NCBI GenBank assembly: GCA_001579985.1
Contig: LRSR01003052.1
Coordinates: forward strand, 1 to 31,448
Source: Hypsibius dujardini
Lineage: Eukaryota > Tardigrada > Eutardigrada > Parachela > Hypsibiidae
Length of the DNA stretch: 31,448 nt
Direction of reading: 5' to 3'
Part shown: piece by piece, positions 19,603 through 30,049 of the stretch
Numbering within the stretch: position 1 is the first letter of the stretch
Layout of the letters: every line of letters begins with the position of its first letter
Program-made: the position numbers and the translations under genes
Notes under the pieces: model-generated
The model's database searches: none
Told to the model about the DNA's origin: nothing
Seen by the model: only the letters and a program-made list of their open reading frames with translations

Positions 19603-20660
19603 ATGCCGCGCATTATTCACTCACCACGCAAAATTAATCGGATTCTCCAGCAATATCGGGAAAACAGTGTTTCCATCGTAAAGTTTGCGCAACAGGAGCA
19701 CGTTCCGAAATCCTGTTTGCAGCGCTGGCTCAAGTAAGTTATCATTCCCGACTGTGCTTGATTGATGTATTAACTCAATTACATTAAGGCCTATGTGCGG
19801 GTGCTTGATTGATTTGATTGGCTGGATATTAGAGCTTCTATTGATTGCCTGATTTACTGTTGTTGACTACAATCACAGGTTTTGATTGGATTGATTTACA
19901 ACGTTACTTCGGGTGCTTGATTGGTTTGATTAGCAGTGCTAAAAAATTGTGTGATTGACCGCAAACTCTTTTTATTCAACGTAAAAATGGACCATCCCCA
20001 CCCAATTCGATAGTCATTTTCACTGTTTCCCTCACTTGCCAAGCTGATGGAACGATATTGCTAGCAATAGTCGTTTTTAAAGCAGCCGATAAGATGACCG
20101 GTGTGTTGTCTGAAAAAGTCCTGAACTAGTTGCAAACATCTTGGAATATGATTGTGAAGAGTTCCCGGTTTGACTGGTGGAAGCAGCAACTGCGCGAAGA
20201 ATACCTCGACGTCTTCTTTTTAAAAGGGGAGGACACGAAGTATCTGTTCATTGATCATTATCCTCTGCAAAAAATGGCGGAATTTGAATGGATGCCTGAA
20301 GAAAGAAACACTGAACAGGTGGAATATAAGACAGACGATTTAGATTGCTAATTGACTAGTCGGTGCACGGCTAAATCGGTCCAATAAACAAACTTATCTG
20401 ATCACTTAATTAATTGTTTATTTTTTCAAACAAGTGGCAGAATTGCTTGCTGTTAGCTCAAACTTCGACCACTCCTATTTCACTCGATTGCGACAGTCAC
20501 AGATTGGTTTAAATTTGACCACTAAAAATTGTAGCCACGCGTATATTTCATTTTTAGGTCTTCATTCCTGCTGGATTAACTGGTCAGCATCAACCCTTGG
20601 ATATCGGAGTAAATAAGCCGTTTAAAGCTCAGTATAGAAAAGAATTTCATAAATGGCGAA
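19603..20660 (+). pseudogene. Fragmented pogo-like transposase, plus strand
   Basis: 19603-19733 encodes a helix-turn-helix exon, MPRIIHSPRKINRILQQY with KFAQQEHVPKSCLQRWL, ending at a GTAAGT donor. Far downstream, acceptor TTTTTAG at 20557 opens VFIPAGLTGQHQPLDIGVNKPFK, which carries the last catalytic Asp motif (QPLD) of pogo-like transposases. The first two catalytic acidic motifs are missing between them. The stretch 20130-20351 is open (WWKQQLREEYLDVFF, ending TDDLDC) and followed by AATAAA at about 20383; I cannot place it in a family. The internal sequence 19790-19950 is rich in TTGATTG. It is an inactive, internally deleted element. Confidence 0.55.
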
Positions 20661-20995
20661 AGATGGATCGAGCTTTTTTCCTCTAAGGATCCCAGCCGCG
20701 GCACGAGCCACGAACCAGTCGGCTAAGCCGTTGCTATTACATCAACCTTGTTGGAGGTTGAAACGAAGTTAGCTTTCTCGTCACAAGCTTTCTCTAGCAA
20801 TGATGCCCGACCTCGATTTGTACTGTAGGGTGTTTTGTGAGATCTCGTCTAAAGATATGGAGTGAAGACTTTACATCTCTGCAATGAATGGAACCGGATG
20901 TCACGTTCTTCGCCTACGAGTAGGGTTTTGACTACCCCTCACATGCGAGGTAGGAAACTGGGAACGACGTACTTTTCCACCATTGCTTAGAACGA
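20655..20995. repeat. hAT right-end fragment followed by block U, unit D
   Basis: About 20655-20735 matches 6820-7005 (CCTCTAAGGA, CCGCGGCA, GCTAAGCCGTTGCTATT). About 20745-20995 matches 25880-26125 (TTAGCTTTCTCGTC, GCTTTCTCTAGCAATGATGCC, CACATGCGAGGTAGGAAA). The fused arrangement is the same as in unit A at 7000. Confidence 0.6.
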
Positions 20996-21099
20996 TGCAC
21001 AGGATAATAGGGGAGCTAGTCGCAATTTCTATATTATCGTACTATCGATTTCGAAGTCTAGACTGCACCCTGCAGTAAGTGTGAGTTCTGTTTGAATGA

Positions 21100-21400
21100 C
21101 CATGTCTCAATCTTGTGGTGCTCAGGCGTTAGTGAGTGTGGCTTTATTATGACAGTTCTCGACATGGTTGGCGAAAAAAGGTCAATTAAACAAATCCGTT
21201 TTATTATTATTGAAAAAATCTCGAGCTGATTTCTATTTTCCGCTCACGTCATGTCTTCCCCACTGTATCTGCTTTCAAAGCAGATAAAGACACACCCTGT
21301 TTGCGGCTTGAAATATATAAAAAGTTCCTTGACACTGTTTGTCGCGGCAATTTCACATACAATTTTTGTCATTATTCCACGAAACATCTCCGGATTGGAA
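21100..21400 (+). promoter_or_regulatory. Conserved upstream block of LRR gene D
   Basis: It is the homologue of 8866-9160, here directly upstream of an intact gene. It includes CGACATGGTTGGCGAA, TTTCCGCTCACGTCATGTC, CTTTCAAAGCAGA and GTCGCGGCAATTTCACA. Open frames here are not conserved in the other units. Confidence 0.5.
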
Positions 21401-23839
21401 ATGCATTCTGCTATGAGAAAGTTCCACACCTTGGTTATTTGTATCTTCATCTGTGCGCTAGTCGGTAAGCTCACGCGACACTAAACACATCTGAGTTTTG
21501 CTGCTGGTATTATGATATTGTTTAGTTCCAATTTTCTTCATTTAGCATTTTAATTTATGCACCATCGTAGGTGGATTGGACGCTGATGGATTTAAAGATC
21601 TTAACTACAACATGGAGAACTGGAACCCGGGAACGGGCAAACCGGTAACCACATCACTCAACAGAGGTCGAATGAGAGAAGATTACAGTAAGTCGCTTGA
21701 TGAAAATCTCAATGAAAACGCAAGTGCAGAACGGTATTTTTGCTCAATCCTTCAGAGTCCATCCAACAGCACACAAATCTCAATGGAAGTACGGTGAGTG
21801 GAAACGGACACACGGTCATGTATTCCGGTGAAAACTAACGCGACTGCGTTTTTTGAAGAAGTTTGAAAGAAGGTCATTAATTGCCCAGTAACAAAGGACC
21901 ATTCTCGAACGGGGTCGTCGAAAAACATCATCCATTATAGTATTTATTAATAGTTTCACGAATTTTTTTTAGCGGCTGAGTTTTGGCGAAAATAAGCTTC
22001 TTTCAGCACTGGATGGTCGACTACATCCAGAGGCTTGTTTAGTGTCCTTACAGGACCGCTCATCGTTAGGCCAGGGGTGGGCAAGGGAGCAAAATAAAAA
22101 AACTTTAAAATTGAACCCAAAATTCAGTTTTTTTTTTATCATTTTGAAACTTGTAGGGATTTGGGGTCTGATTTCAAGGAGTTTCGTGCATTTCAAAACG
22201 TTTTTAGAAATATCAGATTTTCATCAAATGCAGACCGTTCTTGAATGTTTTGAACCTTCCATCTGTATTATTCATTAGGGAGTTTATATTGGGACTTAAT
22301 AAAGATCAAATTTGAAGAAAAAAAATATGTTTTTGAAACTGCTTTGAATCCCAGAGAGCCCACTAGAAATAAACCCTCACACCCCCATAAGCTTCAGAAT
22401 AATCGGGGACAAGAGGCCGAATTTTAGATTCAGTCTAAAAAAAAACATTTTGCCCCTTTGTCCACCTCCTGAATTTACTGTATGGGTTTTGGTTCCGACC
22501 TGTAAGGATCCTAAACGAGCCTCTGATTACATCTTAATTGGTATTTTGGGGGATATTAATTCCAAAGGACGATTTAAAGTGACATTTTCTGACACACTAC
22601 ACCTCAAATTAACTTTGCGATCGATTGTAGTGAGCAGATAGATTTTTTAACGGTTAGCCTGTGCAGCACCGTGTAACCTCTGCTGCAGCCTTTTCCGCTC
22701 ATTAATTATCTATATTTGGTAATGACTAGTGGCGCCGCCCCGGCTGAAACCAATTTGTTGGTGAAGATAAAAAAAATGAGTCTTAGCTGTTGCACGAACT
22801 TGAACTCTTCGTACAACAAACTGATATACATGTGAAGCAATTGATAAGTATGTAGCATTGAAAAACGTTAACTTTAATTTATTTCGCCGACCTAGTTCAA
22901 AAATGCTTCCCGCTATTCAAGACAGATACATTTATTTCCACTCTTGTTTCCTGAGGTGTAGATGTGACCCGTGGACCTGCCACCAGACCGGTCGGATCAA
23001 CTGCAAACCCGTTGTTCGAAGAGGTTCTACAGCGCTCTTTCGAGCAAGCGAAACCCGTCTTTCACTTCAACAAAATATCACCCGAAAACTGCACGTCGGT
23101 TGCCACTGACAACTGCGGGATCTTGACGGGGAAGGCTTTCTCAGACAACTGCGCCCCGACTAACCCGCTTTTCACTTATTGCCAAGCGGGCGCTGGTGAC
23201 TTTGAGGCAAAATATTTTTTGCAAAGAATTGGACGCCTGAATGCCAGTCGGGGAGTGATTTTAACGCTGTCGGGAGAGCGCGGCGTAACCAAGGAAATGT
23301 TCCAACCTGTCGCTGATATTCTGGTCGTTCTGCAATTTGTGAAATTTCATCAGATGTCAGTTGCGATCTTTTCAGCAGCTGCTATCAGGCTGCCCATACT
23401 TCGGGTACTCCAGTTCTACAACTGTACAGGAATAGTACTTCAGCGAGGTGACTTCCTTCCCTTCCCCTCACTTAGAATGGTGCAGTTCCTCAAATCCAGC
23501 ACGATTGCCTCCATTGAGGACAACGCATTCGAGCCGCTGATGTATCTTCGACACATTACTTTTGAACACGGCTTCGATACTTCTTCTAATCTGTCTCCTG
23601 AACTTAAGAGTCATCTCAGCCTTCTTCATTGCAGCCGAGAATACAAATGGCTTCGAGATTGGCTGCAACTACGCCCTTATTTGATTGCGCCAAAAAATGC
23701 GGGCGCAGTTTTCAATCTTGGAGGCTTTCAGAACATGAAACGAGAGAAAGGATCCATATTCATTCCGGTTGATTGTGCCACGCCCAGATTGATTGCCGAC
23801 AATATAGATGGACCGTTTTCATCCCTGATGGAAATGTAG
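21401..23839 (+). CDS. Secreted LRR-family protein, copy D (intact, 364 residues)
   Basis: Exons 21401-21464, 21571-21687, 21758-21793 and 22962-23839 sum to 1095 nt; every intron is phase 1. Residues 1-22 are a signal peptide (MHSAMRKFHTLVICIF...); MRKF, the second Met, may be the true start because copy E has only that one. Residues 22-60 are an acidic, Tyr/Asn-rich segment ending GRMREDY. The 36-nt microexon adds a Ser/Thr/His-rich dozen. The main exon has a cysteine-bearing N-cap (ENCTSVATDNCG), LRR-like strands (LPILRVLQFYNC, FPSLRMVQF, IEDNAFEPLMYLRHITFE) and an LRRCT-like LLHCSREYKWLRDWL, in which Arg stands where a second Cys is usual. It ends GPFSSLMEM. It is probably an extracellular recognition or matrix protein; the ligand is unknown. 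Intron 3 holds a hAT element. Copy E is its closest relative. Confidence 0.88.
22028..22525. mobile_element. Non-autonomous hAT-type element, 498 bp
   Basis: It starts CAGAGGCTTGTTTAG and ends CTAAACGAGCCTCTG. The imperfect inverted repeats extend 65-80 bp inward, through TCCTTACAGG and GGGGTGGGCAA. Flanks ACTACATC (22020-22027) and ATTACATC (22526-22533) form an 8-bp target duplication with one mismatch, as expected for hAT. It has no coding capacity and lies in intron 3 of LRR gene D. Relatives occur at 1582-1975 and 10045-10150. Confidence 0.85.
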
Positions 23840-24275
23840 AATATCACAAAATGTTTGGTCCGGATGCCAGACAGGCAAACCACTACTGTTTTCATATGCG
23901 TGTATTCTCAGTCTAAATAAGCGTAATGGGGTTTAATGGAAAGAAACGGGTAATTGGCTTATGCGTGGAAATCATTCTGTTGTGTGAAAAGATTTTTGAC
24001 ATGGAGTTGAATTCACGATATTCAATAGATTTCAGCCACCCCTGTTTCGAGCCTGATTCCAGCCATTAACAATAAGCACGTCAGTGATGCTTTGCTGTAA
24101 GTTTACGTAAACTTTTCATTACACCACCACATTTAGAATTCATCTTCAAACCGATTGACATCGATTGGCAGGAGACGGCACGGCGAGCGTACTTTTCTAG
24201 AAATGGCCATTGGCTTCGCCTCTCGAGTCTTGCAAAAGTTTAGACGAATTAATGCCAGTCGACTTCAAATGCTTG
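23840..24275. repeat. 3' flank block of LRR copy D
   Basis: It matches 28120-28600 and 13540-13990, including GGAGTTGAATTCACG, GAGCCTGATTCCAGC and the CTCTCGAGTCTTGCAAAAG region. It is non-coding and serves as a landmark for unit boundaries. Confidence 0.65.
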
Positions 24276-24574
24276 CATGATGGCCGAAAGGTTTTAGGGG
24301 GAGACTGTTGACAGTTTCCTCCGAGAAGACATCAATTGACGCCGGCTCAGAGCGGAATAGTGGGATCGTCGCATGAACAGCGTACACGACAGCTGGAATT
24401 GCAGAATTAGGTCACACGCAATTTTTTCCTATATCAATTGACGAGCTAACAGAAATGGTTTTAATCACGAATGAGAGAAATGAGAGAAAAGCTTTTTCTG
24501 GCCTTGAAAAAGTTATTCTGTTGTTTTAGTTTTCTTAAGCATTCGTGAATATCATTTAATTTGCGTTATTTGCG
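24276..24574. other. Intergenic, carrying the 5' flank of a lost small-secreted-gene copy
   Basis: About 24500-24540 (GGCCTTGAAAAAGTTATTCTG, TTGTTTTAGTTTTCTTAA) resembles 29725-29765, upstream of the gene at 30050. The rest is unrecognised. Confidence 0.4.
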
Positions 24575-24930
24575 ATCAAGGATCTGTACCGTAACTAGGT
24601 ACGCCGAATCGTTTTGCGAAGGTTCTTTACGGTCCAGCTCCGCCAGTGATTGAACGCGAAGAACCGACAAAATATTTGAATGCAGATTGCTAATATAGGA
24701 GGACATTTACCCAGTTCATACCCTGGCAATATACCCAAAGTTCGCGAAAAAACGTCCTGCGGTGTGGAAGACGCTGTAAATGAAAAATTCCATCACACCC
24801 TTCGGGAAGATTTCACTCATTACAAACCGATCATTTATGCAACATCTTATAATCCTAATAAGTAAAGGTAAATTATACTGCAACATTTGTTTCCATATCC
24901 GCTCAGACTGAACGCTTTGTCACAATCAAA
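24575..24930. pseudogene. Residual 3' end of a deleted copy of the small secreted gene (block X, copy 1)
   Basis: AAGGATCTGTACCGTAACTAG equals the last codons and stop of the gene at 30050-30962 (KDLYR then stop). The following 330 bp match its 3' flank (30963-31310): GTGATTGAACGCGAAGAACCG, TATAGGAGGACATTTA, CAATATACCCAAAG, CATTTATGCAAC. Exons 1 and 2 and most of exon 3 are gone. An open frame (24680-24865) is shared in part with the other copy, but that copy has stops in it, so I do not call it coding. Confidence 0.6.
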
Positions 24931-24944
24931 ATGGTTAGGCACTT

Positions 24945-25570
24945 CAACTCCCATTTACAATGTATATCCTCAATATAATGGCCCTTTTACGGAGAATACT
25001 TTTTTGTGCTCACCATTTTTTGCCAATTAGATTGAAGGTTGCAACCCACTCGGTAGCGCCTTTTATATGGATTATATATAACATTCTAAAAGGTTCCACA
25101 AGAGAAAGGGCTAGACAGGAATTCGATCGATACTCTGTCACGGGAGTTCGCGGGCACCCGGAAGCAGTACGGCTTCTTAACTAAACAAGTGGTGTAGTGG
25201 ACTCTGAATCACGTCGACCCGTGCCAAGGAAGGGTTGGAAATATTATTTGAATACAAGGAACTAGTGAACTGCACACTAAACTGCACTGCAAAGACTCTA
25301 CAGCCAAGCGATCCGCTTAAATAGCGCACAAATAGTACAGACACAGTAGGAAGAAGTACGAACTGTCAGAACTAATTAACCACAACTGCACGCAGCAACT
25401 GGTTTCTAGTGTGAAAATGTAATAGCACTAAAACAGGCAGTGATTCACAAACAAAACTAAAAAAGAGTCGTGACAACTGCAGCTATACATAATGACGTGC
25501 GTTGGCCTTGTAGAGATATTTCTCTACAAGTACTGTAGAGTCGCGACTCATCTGTGGTACTTTTTAAACC
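24945..25570. repeat. Block Y/Z, copy 2, and poly-C tract
   Basis: It matches 6530-6810 in two parts (24955-25135 and 25490-25530), with about 350 bp of unique sequence between. A poly-C tract lies at about 25568-25579. No gene was seen. Confidence 0.5.
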
Positions 25571-25579
25571 CCCCCCCCC

Positions 25580-26130
25580 ATTGAATCAGACCCGTTGACC
25601 AAAACAACTGTTACGCTTCAATCGATCAATCAAGCGTTTGTTTTTCCCCAAATCGCAATCAATCAATCGGCCCGTGCGGTCTTGTGGGTCTCACATCTTG
25701 TAATCAATCAAAACGGTAGCTTTTTACTGGGTGATGAAGTAAGCACCACAGATGGGTCGCGACTTTACAGTAGTTACGACAAAATTGTGCGCCATCCCCT
25801 GGGCCCAGGCATACATTCTTTCGACCACCCTCCTAATCGGCTTCAGACTGCCGCTGTTTTCGCTCACTGGCGCAGCGGATATTTGTTGGAGGCTGAAACG
25901 ACGTTAGCTTTCTCGTCGCAAGCTTTCTCTAGCAATGATGCCCGGTCTCGATTTGTATTGAAGAACGTTTTTGTGAGATCTCGCCTAAAGATATGGAGTG
26001 AAGACTTTACGTCTGTGCAATAAAGCAACCGGATGTCATGTTCTTCGCCTAGGAACCCGTTTTGACTACCCCTCACATGCGAGATAGGAAATTTAGAACG
26101 GCGTACTTTTTCCCGTTGCTTAGAACGAAG
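25580..26130. repeat. Block U of LRR unit E, preceded by ATCAATCA repeats
   Basis: 25610-25710 holds inverted copies (ATCAATCAATC) of the TTGATTG words seen at 7770 and 19800. 25785-26130 is the most complete copy of the block shared with 7008-7612 and 20745-20995. The open frames 25595-26023 and 25864-26148 are not preserved in the other copies. Confidence 0.6.
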
Positions 26131-26640
26131 TCCGTTGCAACACAACACACTCTACGCATATCGTCATTCAAATAATTAGTAGCAATACTCGGCTTCTGTT
26201 GCAGACATTTTCCATTCCAAGTTGAGGTTTTTTACGAGTTTTATCAACCTAAACTCAATAGAGGTAAGTATTCCACGGCTTATCATTCTGTAACTAGCGA
26301 GCAGGAGTGTATTCTGTTACAATTACCATGTTTCAATCTCGCTGTGCTCCGACGTCAGTGGGTGTGGCCATAATAAGACAGTTCTCGACATGGTTGGCGA
26401 ACAAAGTTCAATTTAAAGAAATCTGATCTAGTATCATTGAAACCATCTCGAGCTGATTTCTACTTTCCGCTCACATCAAAAGTCTTCCCGCTGTACCTGC
26501 TTACAGAGCAGAAAAGCACACACTCTGTCTGTGGCTTCAAATAACCAAAGAATTGACTGCCACTTTCTCTCGCGGCACTTCCACACAAAATGTTTGTCAT
26601 TCTTCCACGAAACATATCCGGATTGGTTACGCATTTTGCG
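26131..26640 (+). promoter_or_regulatory. Conserved upstream block of LRR gene E
   Basis: It is the continuous, uninterrupted version of the block, including ACTCTACGCATATCGTCATTC, AATAATTAGTAG, GGGTGTGGCCATAATA, CGACATGGTTGGCGAAC and TCTACTTTCCGCTCACATC. At 26629 the upstream ATG of the other copies is ACG. Confidence 0.5.
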
Positions 26641-28119
26641 ATGAGAAAATTTCTCACCTTGGTTACTTGTATCGTCATCTGTGGGTTAGTCGGTAAGCTC
26701 ACGCGACTATACCCACATCTGAATTGTTAAGATTACATTAGATCCGATGTCCTCTGGGACTTTCAACTTAATGTTCTATTAGTGTAAAACAGTATGTCTA
26801 ATGTGATAACTAATAAATAGTAATGCTATTAGACAAACCTTTTTGGATATTTTTGTATTTTACTCGATAAACATCGTTTTATGCCTCGTCAAGATTCTTA
26901 TATAAATATTATTGTTTTGCTGCTCGTATTATGATATTATGCATTTCCAATTTCCCACATTTATCATTTTAATTTATGTACCATTCTAGGTGGATTGGAC
27001 GCTGATGGATTGGGAGATCTAAACTACGAAAGTGAGCCGTTTCTTGAGAATCTCAATGGAAACCGAAATATAAAACGTTGTTTTTGCTCAATGCGCTTTA
27101 ATTCTTCATAGCCCGTTCAACAACACATAATTCTCATTCGGAATACGGTGAGTTGAATAGACAAGCGGTCATGGTTTCCAACGAAACTGCTTCCTGCTAT
27201 TCAAGAGAAAATCATTTGTTTTCACTTTTGTTTTGTGTGTATAGATGTGACCCCTGGACTTCCCACCAGACCGGTCGGATCACTTGCAAACGCGTTGTTC
27301 GAAGAGGTTCTGCAGCGCTGTTTCGAGCAAGCAAATCCTGTTTTTCACTTTAACGAAATATCACCTGAAAATTGCACGTCTATTGCCACTGACAGCTGCG
27401 GGATCAACAGGGGGAAGGCTTTCTCAGACAAATGCGCCCTGAATGAACCGCTCTACATCGTTTGCGACGAGGGCGCTGGTGATTTTGAAGCTGGTTACTT
27501 TTTGCAGAGATTCGGACGCTTGAATGTCAGTCGGGCAGTGATTTTAGAGCTATGGGGAGAGCGCGGCGTAACCAAAGAAATGTTCCAACCAGTCGCTGAT
27601 ATTCTGGTCGGTCTGGCTGTAAATGAATTTCACCAGATGTATGTTGCGATCTTTTTAGCAGCTGCTATCAGGCTGCCTATCCTTCGGGAACTACGCTTCT
27701 CCAACTGCACAGGAATATTACTTCAGCGAGATGACTTTCTTCCCTTCCCCTCACTTAGAGTGGTGCAGTTCAAATTCAGCACAATTGCCTCCATTGAGGA
27801 CAACGCATTCGAGTCGCTGATGTATCTGCGACACATCACCTTCGAACACGGTTTCGACACTTCTTCTACTCTGTCTCCTGGACTAAGGAGTCATCTCAGT
27901 CTTCTTCATTGCAGCCGAGAATACAAATGGCTTCGAGATTGGCTGCAACTACGCCCTTATTTGCTTGCACCAAAAAATCAGGACGTATTGTACCGTCTTG
28001 GAGGCGTAAGGAGCGCAAAACATGAGAAGGGATCGATATTCATTCCTGTTGATTGTGCCACGCCCAGATTTATTGCCGAAAGTATGGACGGACCGTTTTC
28101 ATCCCTGATGGAAATGTAG
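26641..28119 (+). CDS. Secreted LRR-family protein, copy E (intact, 334 residues)
   Basis: Exons 26641-26692, 26990-27031, 27112-27147 and 27245-28119 sum to 1005 nt, all in phase 1. The signal peptide starts MRKFLTLVTCIVIC; the ATG four codons earlier in copies A, C and D is ACG here. Exon 2 is 42 nt instead of 117. A 75-nt in-frame deletion removed the KPVTTS...GRMR segment and reused GTGAGC as donor. The microexon reads TRSTTHNSHSEY. The main exon parallels copy D: ENCTSIATDSCG, LPILRELRFSNC, IEDNAFESLMYLRHITFE, LLHCSREYKWLRDWL, stop after SSLMEM. It differs from D by many substitutions but no frame break. It is probably secreted and functional; the ligand is unknown. Confidence 0.87.
26730..26920. 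mobile_element. Insertion of about 190 bp in intron 1 of LRR copy E
   Basis: Other copies read GAATTGTTAGGGTTTTGCTG here. Copy E reads GAATTGTTAAGATTAC..., then after about 190 bp TATTATTGTTTTGCTG. The insert is AT-rich, non-coding and unrelated to other sequence in the window. Its ends are not clear enough to name a family. Confidence 0.5.
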
Positions 28120-28600
28120 AATATCATGTGATTTTTGGTCCAGATGCCGGACAGTCAAAGCCACTGTTTTCTTTACGTGTATTATCAGTCTGAATGAATG
28201 TAACGGGGCATAATGGGAAGAAACGGCTAATTAGTTTATGCGTAGAAGTCATTCCAGTTTATGAAAAGATTTCTGAACACGGAGTTGAGTTCACAAAATT
28301 TAACAGATTTCAGCCACATGTGTTTTCGAGCCTGATTCCAGCCACTAGCATTGAGTACGTCAGTGGGGTTTTGCTGCAAATTTACATAATGTTTTCATTA
28401 AAATATCATATCCAGAATTCAACTTCAAATCGACTAACATTAGTCAAACATGTTTTGGGAAAAGAAGGGGACCCGAGGAGCGTGTTTTGGAAGGGGATCA
28501 GCCCAGGGAGCATACTTTTTTAGAATTTGCCGTTGGCTTTGCCTCTTGAGTCTCACAAAAGTGTAAGCTAACTAATGCCAATCGACTTCAAAGTGAATTT
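28120..28600. repeat. 3' flank block of LRR copy E
   Basis: It shows the same block structure as 23840-24275 and 13540-13990 (GGAGTTGAGTTCACA, GAGCCTGATTCCAGC, CTCTTGAGTCTCACAAAAG, GCCAATCGACTTCAAA). No conserved frame was seen. Confidence 0.65.
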
Positions 28601-29760
28601 GGGAAGGGATGATTTCCGAAAAATGTTATGTATTTGAAGAAAGCTCCATTATACTAGCAATGTGGCCGAAATTTGGATTGATAAAGGGTTGCCTAGAAAT
28701 TTTTCTGACTCCAAATTCCACACTCTAGTGTATTACGAAACGCAACAAATTCTGTCGAATTTCAATGGGTTTCGCAGAAAGGTGGTGACACTTTGACCGT
28801 TGGGTTGACCGGACCTCCCGTAAGCAGCATAAACTTTTAAGGCTTTTTACCTTTGAGAAGTTGTCCCCCCCCCCATCTAGGTTGAGGGGTCGGGAAACAT
28901 GTTTTAGCAGCCCCATCCAGCAGGTTTGCCATCCCTTCTAGGCCGACTTCGATCCGCCACTGCAAAAAGGTGGCATTGGCAGCAGAATGAAACATAATGA
29001 CGGGACTGAATTCTGAGTATATTCTTATAGAAAGCTGGTGTTCGGACTGCGTGAGTGACCAGTGGAGAGGATAGACCCTTTCACTGACCGGCCTGCTGCC
29101 ATTCCCCAGACGTCGAAAACATATTCTCCCCCCCCCCCAAGTCAACCGAGCTGTGCCTCCAGCAAGAAGATAAACTTTACCGTCGTTTGCCCGCTTGGAA
29201 GGGAACCATCTACCTTATATATATTTCTATCTGAATCTGTTAAGTATTTAGATGTTAAATGGCTCGCTTGTGGCCATGTTCCTCACCTGGTGACGAGTTT
29301 GCCCTTACGTTACCGCTAACAACTTATAGCCCATAATATAATAATATAATAAACCTATAGTTCTTTCGGTTCGCGCCCTCATTGAAGCAAGTTTTATGCA
29401 ATACTGCCCCCCCCCCCTCATTACAACTTTCCACAAAGTCCCCTACGGATAACTTTCAGACTAGGTTTCAGGCTGGGCAGTGTAATAGCTGGAATCAGAC
29501 TGGTTCTAATCTGGATGCGCCCAGCCTGCATTTCCGCCACAATTTAGTCTAGAATACAGGCTACATTTTTGTAAATTTTTTGCCTCGTATAAGGCACCCA
29601 CATTCCACCATGGTTTCACCCTGGATTTTGTCCAAATCTCTTGAAAGTTTTTCAACTGGCACGGAAGATTAGTTTAGGGTGCAGACTGCGTGGTTTAGTT
29701 TCAGACTTGTCTTGCGTCGCCTGGCTTTCAAAAAGTTAATCTGTTGTTTTTGTTCTCTTA
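28601..29760. other. Intergenic stretch with poly-C tracts, no gene recognised
   Basis: Poly-C tracts of about 9-11 lie near 28865, 29130 and 29407, and an ATAATATAATAA run near 29335. Short open frames across the C tracts (Pro or Gly runs) are artefacts. At 29465-29640, words such as GCTGGAAT and CAGGCTG resemble, partly inverted, the sequence at 30480-30700. This may be a pair of related short elements. Confidence 0.4.
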
Positions 29761-29776
29761 AAAATGAACACGTAGT

Positions 29777-29936
29777 GGCTGCGCGCGCGTACAAGCAGGG
29801 CTAGTCGCTTAGTTATCAATCGAACAGGCAGGGCTAGGGCTAGTCGGTTAGTGATAGGTTTTGATGGGTTAGTGATGGGGTTCGATCAAATGGCCGGTGC
29901 CATAGTGATAGAAAAGCTTAGTACGCGCGCGTTACA
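29777..29936. mobile_element. Candidate 160-bp miniature inverted-repeat element
   Basis: Left CTGCGCGCGCGTACAAGCAG and right AAGCTTAGTACGCGCGCGTTAC are inverted copies around a 120-bp core. The core contains GGGCTAGTCG(C/G)TTAGT repeats and GTTAGTGAT(A/G)GG repeats. A target duplication is not clear. Confidence 0.45.
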
Positions 29937-30049
29937 TTGACCATATAAATATCATATCATTTTGAATCTTTCGATTTCAATTAAACATGAATATAATTCC
30001 ATTTTGCGCAAGTTGCAACTTTTTTTTGAATCATGAGAGTTCTAGTTTT

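Noticed and set aside
24680-24865. 61-residue frame in block X
   Set aside because: Its last 40 codons are open in the 31-kb copy too, but that copy has three stops upstream and an 8-9 bp insertion, and the block lies beyond a shared stop codon, so it is more likely 3' flank.
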